NCBI GenBank assembly: GCA_947168325.1
Contig: CAMVLN010000002.1
Coordinates: forward strand, 1 to 49,245
Reading direction: 5' to 3'
DNA from: an uncultured Elusimicrobia bacterium
Lineage (GTDB): Bacteria > Elusimicrobiota > Endomicrobiia > Endomicrobiales > Endomicrobiaceae
DNA length: 49,245 nt
Shown here piece after piece: positions 20,996 to 30,841 of the stretch (its first letter is position 1; each line of letters opens with the position of its first letter). Below the pieces are notes generated by a model. It saw only the letters and a program-made list of their open reading frames with translations. It was not told where the DNA came from and did no database searches. The position numbers and the translations under genes were made by a program.

Positions 20996-23272
20996 ATGAC
21001 AAATAAATTAAAAATTCAAATTAAAGATAATAAAATCTATTCCTTCATTAGAGATACCTGGTTAATTTTTACCCCTGAAGAACAAGTTAGGCAGCAATAT
21101 GTTGCAAAACTTGTCAATTTTTATGGTTATTCATTAGAGCAAATGGCAGAAGAACTTAAAGTTAATAATTCTAAAAGAGGGCAGGGAAAAGCAAGAGCAG
21201 ATATTGTAATTTGGAAATCAAAAAAAGAAAAAATAGATGAAAAATCGGCATTTATTGTTGTTGAATGTAAAGCAGAAAAAATAACAGTAAAAAAAGAAGA
21301 TTATTATCAAGGAGCAAACTATGCAGCTTGGGCTGGTGCAAGTTTTTTTGTAACAACAAATGAAAAAGAAACAAAGTTTTTTCGTGTAGATAAAGATTCT
21401 ATGCCTAAAGATTTGAATGAAATTATAGATATACCAAAAGCATCAATTATAAACAATCAAAAAGAGATTAATAAAATACTATCTCAAACAAAAGCTTTTT
21501 CAAGAGATGAATTTGCTAAACTACTTCAAAAATGTCACAACATAATAAGAAATAATGATAAGTTGTCTCCTGAAGCTGCTTTTGATGAAATAAGCAAAAT
21601 TTTATTTATAAAAATAAGATATGAACGAAATCCTGACGAAGATGTTATTTTTTCTTTAGACAAATTTCAAAGAGATGAAAAGAATTTTGAAAAAAATATA
21701 AAAAAAAATTTACCTTTAGAATATCAAATGCCATATATGCAGTATTTGTTTAAGGCAACAAAAGATGAATTTAGTGAAGATAAACTTTTTGATTTTTATG
21801 ATACAATAAAAATTAAGCAATATAGTTTTGAACAAATAGTAAAAGAACTAGAAAAATATAATCTATCTGCAACATCAGATGATGTTAAAGGTATTGCTTT
21901 TGAACAGTTTTTAGGAACAACATTTAGGGGCGAATTAGGACAATTTTTTACACCAAGAACAATAGTAGATTTTATGGTAAAAATTCTTGATACTCAAGAA
22001 GGAGAAATAATTTGTGACCCTTGTTGTGGAAGTGGCGGTTTTTTAATAGGAGCTTTCGACTATATTAGAAGTAAAATAGAGTTAGATATTGAAAATTGTA
22101 AAAGAGAATTTAAAACTAAACTATTTGATAAAAACTATGAAAATCTTTCAGAAAAAAAACAATTAGAAGTTAATAATCAATATAATAATATCTTAAAAAA
22201 ATTAAATTCAGAAATTAATGTTCCAAACAAAGCTTATTCAAAACAAACTGAAGCTGAAAAAAACAGAAGAATTTCAAAATTATCTTCAAACTGTATTTAT
22301 GGAACAGATGCTAATCCAAGAATGGCAAGAACTTCAAAAATGAATATGATAATGCATGGTGATGGACATGGTGGAGTTCATCATCACGATGGTTTAATAA
22401 ATGTGGATGGAATATTTGAAGAAAGATTTGATGTTATTTTAACTAATCCTCCATTTGGTTCAAGAATAGATAAAGATTATGAACTTAGCGATACTGACCG
22501 TTTTAATGACGAAGCAAAAATAAAGAAAAATGAAGAGCTTTACGGATACAAATATACTGAACAAATAAAAGAATTAAATTCTGCTATCAAAAGAAAGCAA
22601 AAAGTTATTGATAGATTTGAGCTTGGCAAAATAAGTAATTTAACAGAAGTTTTGTTTATGGAAAGATGTTTAAAGCTTCTTAAGAAAGGTGGAAGAATGG
22701 GGATAGTTCTTCCTGAAGGAGTATTAAATAATTCTAACTTACAGAAAGTTAGAGATTTTTTTGAGGCTAAAGCAAAAATATTATTAATTACTTCAATACC
22801 TCAAGATGTTTTTATTGCTTCAGGTGCAACAATAAAACCAAGTTTACTATTTTTTAAAAAATTTACACAAGAGGAAGAACTACAATATAAAAAAGCTAGA
22901 GAGACAGCAGAAATAGAAGTAAATAAAAAATATGCAGATGAAATTGAGCAAATAGAAATAAAATTTAAAAAAGATAAAAAAGCTAAAAATAAAGCATTAA
23001 AAGAAATAAAAATAAAACAAGAAAAAGACATTAAAGAAAAAATTAAAGAATTGTTTAATTATGAAATTCCTATTGCTCAAGTTAAAAAAGCAGGTATAAC
23101 CACAACTGGTGCAAAGTGTGAAAATGAATTGATTATTGTTGCAGAAGAATTTAAAAAGCATAGGGATTCAAATAATTTGTGGACTGTAAATACTCCTAAA
23201 ATAATTTATAATTTAATTGAAAATTTAATAATAAGAAAAACGAATGAAAAAGAAGAGGAAATAGATGAATAA
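20996..23272 (+). CDS. Type I/IIB-like R-M subunit: HSDR_N-type PD-(D/E)xK nuclease fused to N6-adenine DNA methylase
   Basis: N-terminal ARADIVIW...FIVVECKAE nuclease motif; DPCCGSGGFLIGAF (SAM motif I) and LTNPPFGSRID (catalytic NPPF). Confidence 0.88.
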   Translation: MTNKLKIQIKDNKIYSFIRDTWLIFTPEEQVRQQYVAKLVNFYGYSLEQMAEELKVNNSKRGQGKARADIVIWKSKKEKIDEKSAFIVVECKAEKITVKKEDYYQGANYAAWAGASFFVTTNEKETKFFRVDKDSMPKDLNEIIDIPKASIINNQKEINKILSQTKAFSRDEFAKLLQKCHNIIRNNDKLSPEAAFDEISKILFIKIRYERNPDEDVIFSLDKFQRDEKNFEKNIKKNLPLEYQMPYMQYLFKATKDEFSEDKLFDFYDTIKIKQYSFEQIVKELEKYNLSATSDDVKGIAFEQFLGTTFRGELGQFFTPRTIVDFMVKILDTQEGEIICDPCCGSGGFLIGAFDYIRSKIELDIENCKREFKTKLFDKNYENLSEKKQLEVNNQYNNILKKLNSEINVPNKAYSKQTEAEKNRRISKLSSNCIYGTDANPRMARTSKMNMIMHGDGHGGVHHHDGLINVDGIFEERFDVILTNPPFGSRIDKDYELSDTDRFNDEAKIKKNEELYGYKYTEQIKELNSAIKRKQKVIDRFELGKISNLTEVLFMERCLKLLKKGGRMGIVLPEGVLNNSNLQKVRDFFEAKAKILLITSIPQDVFIASGATIKPSLLFFKKFTQEEELQYKKARETAEIEVNKKYADEIEQIEIKFKKDKKAKNKALKEIKIKQEKDIKEKIKELFNYEIPIAQVKKAGITTTGAKCENELIIVAEEFKKHRDSNNLWTVNTPKIIYNLIENLIIRKTNEKEEEIDE

Positions 23273-24629
23273 TATAGATTTTTCTTATTTGAAATTTATT
23301 GGTTTTTCAAATCTTCTTCTTTGGGATTTTAAAAGATTTTCATCGGCTAATTTAAAATCAAGATATAATATTGTTAAATTATCAAGCTATATTAAAGAAG
23401 AGAATATTAAAATTAAACCTTTTGAAAACCCAGAACAACAATATGAAATTTTAGGAGTTAATAACAACATAGGTTTATTTGATGCTTATGTGGAATTAGG
23501 CAAAAATATTAATCAACCATATAAAATTGTAAAAAACGGTTTTCTGGCATATAATCCATATCGTGTAAATGTTGGTTCTGTTGGATTAAAAACAGATAAT
23601 CAAAAATATAAATATATAAGTCCTGCTTATGTCGTTTTTAGTTGTAAAGATGGGTTATTGCCAGAATTTTTATACATACTTTTTAAAACTAATAGATTTA
23701 ATGAATTAATAAGAGAAAATACAACAGGTTCCGTTAGACAGTCTTTATCTTTTTCATCAATGGGGAATATTGATATTCCTTTACCATCAATTAAAGAACA
23801 ACAAAGAATAATAGAAAAATATAATAGTAGAATTAAACTTGCAGAAAAACAAGAAAAAGAAGTTTTTGATTTAGAAAATGCTATTGAGAACTTTTTGTTT
23901 CTTAAATTGAATATTCCTAAAGATTTTCAAAAAACTGAAGCAGAAAAATTTTCAAAAATAAAATTTATTGATATTAAATCACTCTCTAGATGGGGAGTTG
24001 AATTTTTGCTAAATCAAAAAAAAGACTCTATTTTATTAAAATCACAAAATATACCTATGAAAAAATTAGGTGCTATTGTAGATATTGATCCAAAAAGTGA
24101 TTTTTCTATATTAGATAAAAAATTAGAAATGTCGTTTATTCCTATGCATTGTGTATCTGATGAGTATGGCGAAATTATAAATTTAGAAGAAGGAATTAAT
24201 GAAAAATCAAAAGGGTATACAAAGTTTCAAGATAACGATTTAATATGGGCAAAAATAACACCTTGTATGCAAAATGGTAAATCTGCAATATTAAGGGGGT
24301 TAAAAAATGGTTATGGATATGGCTCTACAGAATTTTTTGTAATAAGAAATTCCAATCCAAATGTTTTATTGGATTATGTTTATCATATTTTAAGAACCAA
24401 GTTGGTTAGACAAAATGCAGTTAAATTTTTTACAGGGTCATCTGGCCAACAACGAGTTCCAAAAAGCTATTTGCAGAATTTAGAAATTCCTTTGCCAAAT
24501 ATAAAAAAACAAAAATATATATCAGATGAAATTTATAAAATAAAAAATAATATTAAGCAATTAAAAAAAGAAGCTGAACAAAATAAATTGTTAGCTCAAA
24601 CAGAATTTGAAAATGAATTGTTTTTATGA
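23265..24629 (+). CDS. hsdS: Restriction-modification specificity subunit (HsdS, two target-recognition domains)
   Basis: Two TRD halves each ending in conserved helix IPLPSIKEQQRIIEKYNSRI / IPLPNIKKQKYISDEIYKI; overlaps methylase stop. Confidence 0.9.
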   Translation: MNNIDFSYLKFIGFSNLLLWDFKRFSSANLKSRYNIVKLSSYIKEENIKIKPFENPEQQYEILGVNNNIGLFDAYVELGKNINQPYKIVKNGFLAYNPYRVNVGSVGLKTDNQKYKYISPAYVVFSCKDGLLPEFLYILFKTNRFNELIRENTTGSVRQSLSFSSMGNIDIPLPSIKEQQRIIEKYNSRIKLAEKQEKEVFDLENAIENFLFLKLNIPKDFQKTEAEKFSKIKFIDIKSLSRWGVEFLLNQKKDSILLKSQNIPMKKLGAIVDIDPKSDFSILDKKLEMSFIPMHCVSDEYGEIINLEEGINEKSKGYTKFQDNDLIWAKITPCMQNGKSAILRGLKNGYGYGSTEFFVIRNSNPNVLLDYVYHILRTKLVRQNAVKFFTGSSGQQRVPKSYLQNLEIPLPNIKKQKYISDEIYKIKNNIKQLKKEAEQNKLLAQTEFENELFL

Positions 24630-24894
24630 TAGGCATAATTATACAGTATAGTATTACGAAGTATTTATTTGCAAAATATAATAAAAAATTAAATATTGTT
24701 TTTGAAGAGTTAAATAACTTAAAGTAATTTAAAAAAATAATTATAATTGGGATAACTTTTATCAAATATTAAACTAGCAAACTTTGTATAAAATAAAGAA
24801 TATTGTTAGTTATAAGTCAACAAAAGATAATGGAATACAATAATATAAAATAATAAGAATTTATTTATAGAGCAAAAAATCTAAAAAATAAAAT

Positions 24895-24926
24895 CCACGA
24901 AAATATTTTTATAAATATTTTCGTGG
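24895..24926. terminator. Bidirectional terminator-like hairpin between convergent genes
   Basis: Perfect 14-bp inverted repeat CCACGAAAATATTT-ttat-AAATATTTTCGTGG between hsdS (+) and the SPFH gene (-). Confidence 0.75.
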
Positions 24927-24965
24927 GCTTATCAGAACAAAAACAAAATAATATTATAGTACAAA

Positions 24966-25883
24966 TTATTTTTGTGTATTATTATCTTTTTTATCTTTAA
25001 AAAGTTCTGCTATACCACCAAGTGAAGCAGTAATACCTGAAGTTTCTAACGGTAAAAATATTTTTGAAGCTTTACCGTCAGCAACTTTCCCTAAAGTTTC
25101 CATATATTTTATTGCCAACAAATCATTAGTAGGATTTCCTTGATGTATTGCATTATAAACTGTATCTATTTCATATTTTTGAGCATCAGCAACCCTTTTT
25201 ATAGCTTCCGCTTGTCCTTCTGCTTCAAGAATAGATTTTTGCTTTTTTGCTTCAGCTTCCAAAATAACAGCTTGTTTTTCACCCTCTGCTTTTAATATAG
25301 CAGATTGCCTAAACCCTTCAGCTTCCAAAATATTAGCTCTTTTTTCTCTTTCAGCTTTCATTTGTTTTGACATTGAGTCTGTAATATCTCTTGGAGGGTC
25401 TATTTTTTGAATTTCTACTCTTGTAATTTTTACTCCCCATTTGTCTGTTGCATCATCCATAACAGTTCTTAATTGTGTATTAATTTTTTCTCTTGATGTT
25501 AAAGTTGCATCAAGTTCCATATCGCCAATAACATTTCTTAAATTTGTTTGTGCAAGTTTAAGTGCTGCCATTGCAAAGTTGGCAACATTATATACTACTT
25601 TTACAGGGTCTGTAATTTGAAAATATATAATTGCATCTACCGTTACAGTAACATTATCTTTTGTAATAACATTTTGTGGAGCAACATCCATAACTTGCTC
25701 TCTCATATCAATTTTTTTTAATGTTTGAAACAAAGGAATAACTATTGTTACCCCTGCACCAACTGTTCCTGAATATTTTCCCAAAGTTTCAATCAAACCT
25801 TTTTCGTACTGCTGAACAATCCTTACTGTATTTGCAACAAAAATAAACAGCACTACTATTATACCAATCCATAACCCTACCAT
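24966..25883 (-). CDS. SPFH/Band 7 (stomatin/QmcA-like) membrane protein
   Basis: N-terminal TM; RIVQQYEKGLIETLGKYSGTVGAGVTIVIPLFQ; IDPPRDITDSMSKQMKAEREKRANILEAEG coiled coil. Confidence 0.93.
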   Translation of the reverse strand: MVGLWIGIIVVLFIFVANTVRIVQQYEKGLIETLGKYSGTVGAGVTIVIPLFQTLKKIDMREQVMDVAPQNVITKDNVTVTVDAIIYFQITDPVKVVYNVANFAMAALKLAQTNLRNVIGDMELDATLTSREKINTQLRTVMDDATDKWGVKITRVEIQKIDPPRDITDSMSKQMKAEREKRANILEAEGFRQSAILKAEGEKQAVILEAEAKKQKSILEAEGQAEAIKRVADAQKYEIDTVYNAIHQGNPTNDLLAIKYMETLGKVADGKASKIFLPLETSGITASLGGIAELFKDKKDNNTQK

Positions 25884-25907
25884 TTTAATTTTCCTCCATA
25901 TATTATT

Positions 25908-26330
25908 TTATTTTTTAATACTAACTACTAATTTTGTTCCATCAACAGCATCTATTATAACTTCTTTGCCAACTTCAACATTTTCTTTGCAAACTGCAAG
26001 CCAAATTTCACCACCAACTTTAATTTTTCCACTATACTTTGTTTTTATTTCTTCTACAACAACTGCAGGAGCACCTATTAAAGAATCAACATTTGTTTCT
26101 ATTTTTTTCTTTGCAAAATATTTTTTAAATAACGGTCTTATAAGTAATATGGAAACCAAAGATATACAACTAAAAATAATAAGTTCTATTTGTATTCCTA
26201 CTCCTAGCAAAGAAAATATCATTGCAAACATTGCTCCTGTAGAAAAACATAAGAAGAAAAATATTCCTGTAGTAACAATTTCTAATCCTAAACATAACAA
26301 AAATATGAACATCCAAATATACCAAGTCAT
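25908..26330 (-). CDS. NfeD family protein
   Basis: Membrane region plus C-terminal OB-like domain (VDSLIGAPAVVVEEIKTKYSGKIKVGGEIWLAVC); paired with SPFH gene. Confidence 0.85.
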   Translation of the reverse strand: MTWYIWMFIFLLCLGLEIVTTGIFFFLCFSTGAMFAMIFSLLGVGIQIELIIFSCISLVSILLIRPLFKKYFAKKKIETNVDSLIGAPAVVVEEIKTKYSGKIKVGGEIWLAVCKENVEVGKEVIIDAVDGTKLVVSIKK

Positions 26331-26427
26331 TGATTCCTCCTTAAAAATTGATAAACAATTGTTGGAAGATTAGAGAATTTGAATCTTTAAGTTGTAAATG
26401 GGTAATTATAAAATTTGTTTTGCAAAT

Positions 26428-26465
26428 CTAAATCTAGAAACATTTCATTTTAGATTTATTTCTAA
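26428..26465. terminator. Possible terminator hairpin downstream of lepB
   Basis: AAATCTAAA...TTTAGATTT inverted repeat just 3' of the lepB stop (approximate coordinates). Confidence 0.45.
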
Positions 26466-26469
26466 TCTT

Positions 26470-27246
26470 CTATTTTATATACTTAATTCTTTTAATTGGC
26501 CAATAGTTTACAAGTGCTTGCCCTTTTAAATATTTATCTGGTAGAGGTCCCCAAAACCTTGCATCAAAAGAAGCATCTCTATTATCACCTAAAACCATAT
26601 AATGCCCTTTAGGAACTATTACCGGTCCAAAGTTATCTCTTACACAAGATGTAGGAAGTGTAGCAAACTGTCCTTCTTCCCAAGCTTTTTGATACTCTTC
26701 TGGTGTTTCAAACAGATTAATATTTGAATATATATTGGAATCTTCATAATTTACATAGCCTTCTTTTTGTTCAACATCATTTACAAAAAGTTTTTTATTT
26801 TTTATTTCTACTTTATCTCCTGCAAGGGCTACACATCTTTTAATGTAATCTTTTTTAATTCCTTGAGCTCTTTCAATAACACTTAGTGCCGATGGTGGAC
26901 ATTGGAATATAACTATATCCCCAGCTTTTACATTTTTTATAGGTAATATCCTTTTACCATCAGAGAAAGGAATTCTAAAGCCATAAATAAATTTCATAGC
27001 AAATAAATGATCTCCTTCTAGCAATGTCATTCTCATACTTCCTGTAGGAATTTTAAATGCTTGTATGACAAAATACATTATTATTGAAGCTATTATAAGA
27101 GCTGTCCATAAAGTATCAACCCAAGAATAAACCTCTGTAAAGGCTCTGTTAGGTTTCTGCCCTTTAAAAAATTTGTTTTTTGCTAGTTGCATAATGCCAG
27201 CAATCACTAAAAATATACATCCTGCTACAAATAATTTAATTTCCAT
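26470..27246 (-). CDS. lepB: Signal peptidase I
   Basis: IPTGSMRMTLLEGDHLFAMKFIYG, DYIKRCVALAGDKVEIKN, VLGDNRDASFDARFWGPLP. Confidence 0.95.
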   Translation of the reverse strand: MEIKLFVAGCIFLVIAGIMQLAKNKFFKGQKPNRAFTEVYSWVDTLWTALIIASIIMYFVIQAFKIPTGSMRMTLLEGDHLFAMKFIYGFRIPFSDGKRILPIKNVKAGDIVIFQCPPSALSVIERAQGIKKDYIKRCVALAGDKVEIKNKKLFVNDVEQKEGYVNYEDSNIYSNINLFETPEEYQKAWEEGQFATLPTSCVRDNFGPVIVPKGHYMVLGDNRDASFDARFWGPLPDKYLKGQALVNYWPIKRIKYIK

Positions 27247-27482
27247 TTTATAATCCTAATTAAATATAATTAAACTTATAAAGTAGTATAATGATACTAA
27301 AATATTATTTATTTGTATACTAATAGATGGAATAAGTGGCATATTATGTCTATCTTATATCTTAAGTAATATATAAAAGATAAATCCTTAAAATTTTACT
27401 TTAATCTAGAAGAAGCTAGAAGCTAAATTTTTAGAGATATTTTAGATAAAACAAAGATTAAAGGTTGAAAAAATATAAAAAA

Positions 27483-27517
27483 CATATACACGAAATAATA
27501 ATATTTCACTGTATATG
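27483..27517. terminator. Hairpin downstream of the citrate synthase-like gene
   Basis: CATATACacGAAATAataaTATTTCactGTATATG inverted repeat 9 nt past the stop. Confidence 0.65.
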
Positions 27518-27525
27518 CAATGTTT

Positions 27526-28902
27526 CTATTTAAGCAAAATATATTTTTTTATAAGCTCTATCATTTCATCTTTTGTCAATGGGTTTCTTCTGTCACCCTT
27601 AAATAATTCGTCAATATATTCTTTTATCTTCAAAACACCAGGATGAGTTTTATCAATTTTATTTTTGCTATCTTTAAAGTTTGGATGTTGTGTGTTTATC
27701 CAATAAGCAATTCCAGCAAGACCAGCCCTATCAGTAATAGAAACTTCTGGGGGTCTATTTAATATTGAATCAGTATCAAAAACATTATAAATTTCTTGTT
27801 CTTTTAACAAGCCATCTGCATGAATACCTGCCCTTGTAGAATTAAAGTGTGCACCAACAAAAGGTTGCATATTAGGAACTTCATATTTTAGCTCTTTTTT
27901 AAAATAATCTGCAATTTCTGTAATTGCTGACAAGTCCATACCATTATGGCTACCTCTGAAAGCAATATACTCTATTGCAAGTGCTTCTATTGGAGTATTT
28001 CCAGTTCTTTCTCCTATACCTAACAATGTAGCATTTATTCCAGAACAACCATAAAGCCATGCAAAAGTAGAATTTGTTAATGCTCTATAAAAATCATTAT
28101 GTCCATGCCATTCCAACCATTCTGAAGGAACTCCTGCATGATGTGTTAGTCCATACATAATACCATTAACATTTCTTGGTAAAGATACACCAGGATATGC
28201 AACACCAAAACCTAATGTATCACATGCTCTTATTTTTACCGGCATTTTTGCTTCTTTTGAAAGTTTCATCAACTCTTTTGCAAAAGGTATAACAAAACCA
28301 TAAAAATCTGCTCTTGTAATATCTTCAAAATGACATCTAGGAATTATACCATCCTCCAAGGCACTCTTGACTATATCAAGATACATATCAAGTGCTTCTC
28401 TTCTCGTTTTTTTAAGTTTTAAAAATATGTGATAATCTGAACAAGATGTTAAAATGCCTGTTTCCTTTATACCCATCTCTTTAACTAATTTAAAATCGTT
28501 TTTATTTGCTCTAATCCAAGAAGTTATCTTAGGAAACTCATATCCTTTTTCTTGACATTTTCTAACAGCTTTTTTATCTTTATCGGAATATAAGAAAAAT
28601 TCTGTTTGTCTTATCATCCCGTTAGGCCCGCCAAGTTTATGCATTAAATCAAATAAATGAGATATCTGTTCAACTGTAAAAGGTGGAAAAGCTTGTTGTC
28701 CATCTCTGAATGTTGTATCTGTCATCCAAATATTTTCAGGGGGATTCATTGGAACAACAGTATTATTAAAAGCAATTTTTGGAATATCTGTGTAAGGGAA
28801 TGTTTCCCTTAGTAAGTTTGGCTCTTTAACATCTTGAAGTTCAAATTTATATTCTTCAGGTTCAAGAGTTTTTTTTATTTTATTGTAAACTAACATTAAC
28901 AA
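27526..28902 (-). CDS. Re-type citrate synthase / isopropylmalate-homocitrate synthase family protein
   Basis: HMGL-like TIM barrel: MTDTTFRDGQQAFPPFTVEQISHLFDLMHKLGGPNGMIRQTEFFLYSDKDKKAV..., WLEWHGHNDFYRALTNSTFAWLYGCSGINATLLGIGERTGNTPIEAL, RAGIHADGLLK. Pattern recalled as Re-citrate synthase subgroup. Confidence 0.8.
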   Translation of the reverse strand: MLMLVYNKIKKTLEPEEYKFELQDVKEPNLLRETFPYTDIPKIAFNNTVVPMNPPENIWMTDTTFRDGQQAFPPFTVEQISHLFDLMHKLGGPNGMIRQTEFFLYSDKDKKAVRKCQEKGYEFPKITSWIRANKNDFKLVKEMGIKETGILTSCSDYHIFLKLKKTRREALDMYLDIVKSALEDGIIPRCHFEDITRADFYGFVIPFAKELMKLSKEAKMPVKIRACDTLGFGVAYPGVSLPRNVNGIMYGLTHHAGVPSEWLEWHGHNDFYRALTNSTFAWLYGCSGINATLLGIGERTGNTPIEALAIEYIAFRGSHNGMDLSAITEIADYFKKELKYEVPNMQPFVGAHFNSTRAGIHADGLLKEQEIYNVFDTDSILNRPPEVSITDRAGLAGIAYWINTQHPNFKDSKNKIDKTHPGVLKIKEYIDELFKGDRRNPLTKDEMIELIKKYILLK

Positions 28903-28946
28903 AAACCTCCAAGCATGACAATATCCAGCATTATATTAAAAATTTG

Positions 28947-29585
28947 CTATATTTCAAAATTGTTGTGGTTACATAAATATTTTATGGGGCATAAAAAACA
29001 TTTAGGTCTTCTTGCTATACAAACTCTTCTACCTAATGTTTGAATAACGAAAGAAATATTATGCCAAAATTTTTTAGGGACAATGTTCATTAAATCTTTT
29101 TCAATTTTTTTTGGATCCGAATTTTGTGATAAACCGATAAGGTTAGTTAATCTTATAACATGGGTATCTACAGCTATGCCAACATATATTCCATAACCAC
29201 TACCTAAAACAATATTTGCTGTTTTTCTTGCAACCCCTTTAAGAGTAAGTAATTCGCCCATTGTTTTAGGCACTATACCATTGAATTTATCTAATATGAT
29301 ATTTGCAGTAGTTATAATATTTTTTGCTTTATTCCTATAAAAACCTGTAGATTTTATATCTTTTTCAAATTCTTCTAAGTTTGCCTTTGCATAATCTTTG
29401 ATAGTTTTATACTTTTTAAATAATGTTGAAGTTACAATATTTACTCTTTTATCTGTACATTGTGCAGAAAGAATTGTGGCAACTAAAAGTTCAAACACAT
29501 TTGAAAAATTTAATGCAATATCTACATTTCCGTACTCTTTCTCAAGGATTTTTATGATTTTATCAATTTTTTCTTTTTTTATCAT
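28947..29585 (-). CDS. nth: Endonuclease III
   Basis: LLVATILSAQCTDKRVN, TLKGVARKTANIVLG, VDTHVIRL, C-terminal 4Fe-4S CIARRPKCFLCPIKYLC. Internal Met start preferred. Confidence 0.94.
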   Translation of the reverse strand: MIKKEKIDKIIKILEKEYGNVDIALNFSNVFELLVATILSAQCTDKRVNIVTSTLFKKYKTIKDYAKANLEEFEKDIKSTGFYRNKAKNIITTANIILDKFNGIVPKTMGELLTLKGVARKTANIVLGSGYGIYVGIAVDTHVIRLTNLIGLSQNSDPKKIEKDLMNIVPKKFWHNISFVIQTLGRRVCIARRPKCFLCPIKYLCNHNNFEI

Positions 29586-29786
29586 AAGGCTAGTATAATA
29601 AATAACAAACAATAAGTTTAGAAATAGATATTTACTAAATATTCATCCGATAATGATTGGAAAATTAAGAAACACAATATCTAGTACTTCCACATCAAAA
29701 TATTATTACTGTTTTTTCACAAAATTTTCAAAACAAGTAACAGCAGATACTTTAACATTAAGCTACTCTTCAATAATCAAAAAAAA

Positions 29787-29868
29787 TGCTGGGGACGGGA
29801 CTTGAACCCGTACCCTGTTAAGGACACGCACCTCAAACGTGCGCGTATGCCGATTCCGCCACCCCAGC
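29787..29868 (-). tRNA. tRNA-Leu (anticodon GAG)
   Basis: Minus strand GCTGGGG-TG-GCGGAATCGGCATACGC-G-CACGT-TTGAGGT-GCGTG-variable arm-ACGGGTTCAAGTCCCGT-CCCCAGC-A; long variable arm; loop TTGAGGT gives GAG; no encoded CCA. Confidence 0.95.
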
Positions 29869-29878
29869 AAAATACATT

Positions 29879-30187
29879 TTACTTGTTATTTTGTTGAGTA
29901 GTGTTTGCTATAGGTATTTTTGCTATTTGATCAACAACGGACTTCATACTTATTCTAGAAGACACCAATGTTAATGTCAAAGAGGTTACCATAAAAACAA
30001 CAGCACAAGCAACAGTAAGCTTTTTTATGAAAGCCATTCCACTAGGAGCACTAAACAATTGGTCAGATCCCCCACCACCAAAAATACCTGCCATTCCACC
30101 GCTCTTACCTGCTTGAAGAAGAACGATGACAATCAGTGCTACACAAACGATAAAATGTAATGTTATAACCATATAATAAAATATCAT
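29879..30187 (-). CDS. secG: Preprotein translocase subunit SecG
   Basis: VIVLLQAGKSGGMAGIFGGGGSDQLFSAPSGMAFIKKLTVACAVVFMVTSLTL. Confidence 0.95.
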   Translation of the reverse strand: MIFYYMVITLHFIVCVALIVIVLLQAGKSGGMAGIFGGGGSDQLFSAPSGMAFIKKLTVACAVVFMVTSLTLTLVSSRISMKSVVDQIAKIPIANTTQQNNK

Positions 30188-30841
30188 AACTCCATAATTC
30201 TATAAAAAAATTTTATTTTTTACAACATTGATAATGTCAAAATATATATTGCCGTTTTTTATAAAATAACAGAACGAACAGAACGGAGGGGGAAAAAAGA
30301 ATTAGAAAATTTAGTAATTGTTATGCAAAAATTTATCTTTTGTACATATTAAACCGCTACAAATTTTTCCTTTTAATGTTAAAGAAATTCAAGCTGATTA
30401 AGTTAAAGAGTTTGTTTATGGATGATTTTGAATAATTTTGCTAAGATAATAATATTAAATTAGTAATCCTACATCATAAAAAGAAAAGCCTAAAATTAAT
30501 AATAATGTTTGAGGGGGCAATAGAAACTATTTGAGAGGCTATTATTTACCATTAAAAACTAATATTTCTTATTTAAGACTATTTACAAAACAAATTTAAA
30601 ATCATTATAAATTTATCAAACTTCATAGAAATCTTAAATTTAGTAATAGATTATTTTTCTCCTATGGATTTTTTTATCTATCAAAAAATAGCAAATGCAA
30701 CATCTCATAAATTTCATTACAATATATACCTAATAATTATAAAAACTGAGTTTGTGTTTGTTCAAAAACACTTATTGCACACTAATGTGTTTTTATATAT
30801 AATTTCACCGGTTATAATAAGTATAATTTAATGGGATATTT

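Noticed and set aside
24627-24728. 33-aa ORF MIGIIIQYSITKYLFAKYNKKLNIVFEELNNLK directly after hsdS
   Set aside because: No SD, no recognisable family; cannot be distinguished from chance in AT-rich DNA.
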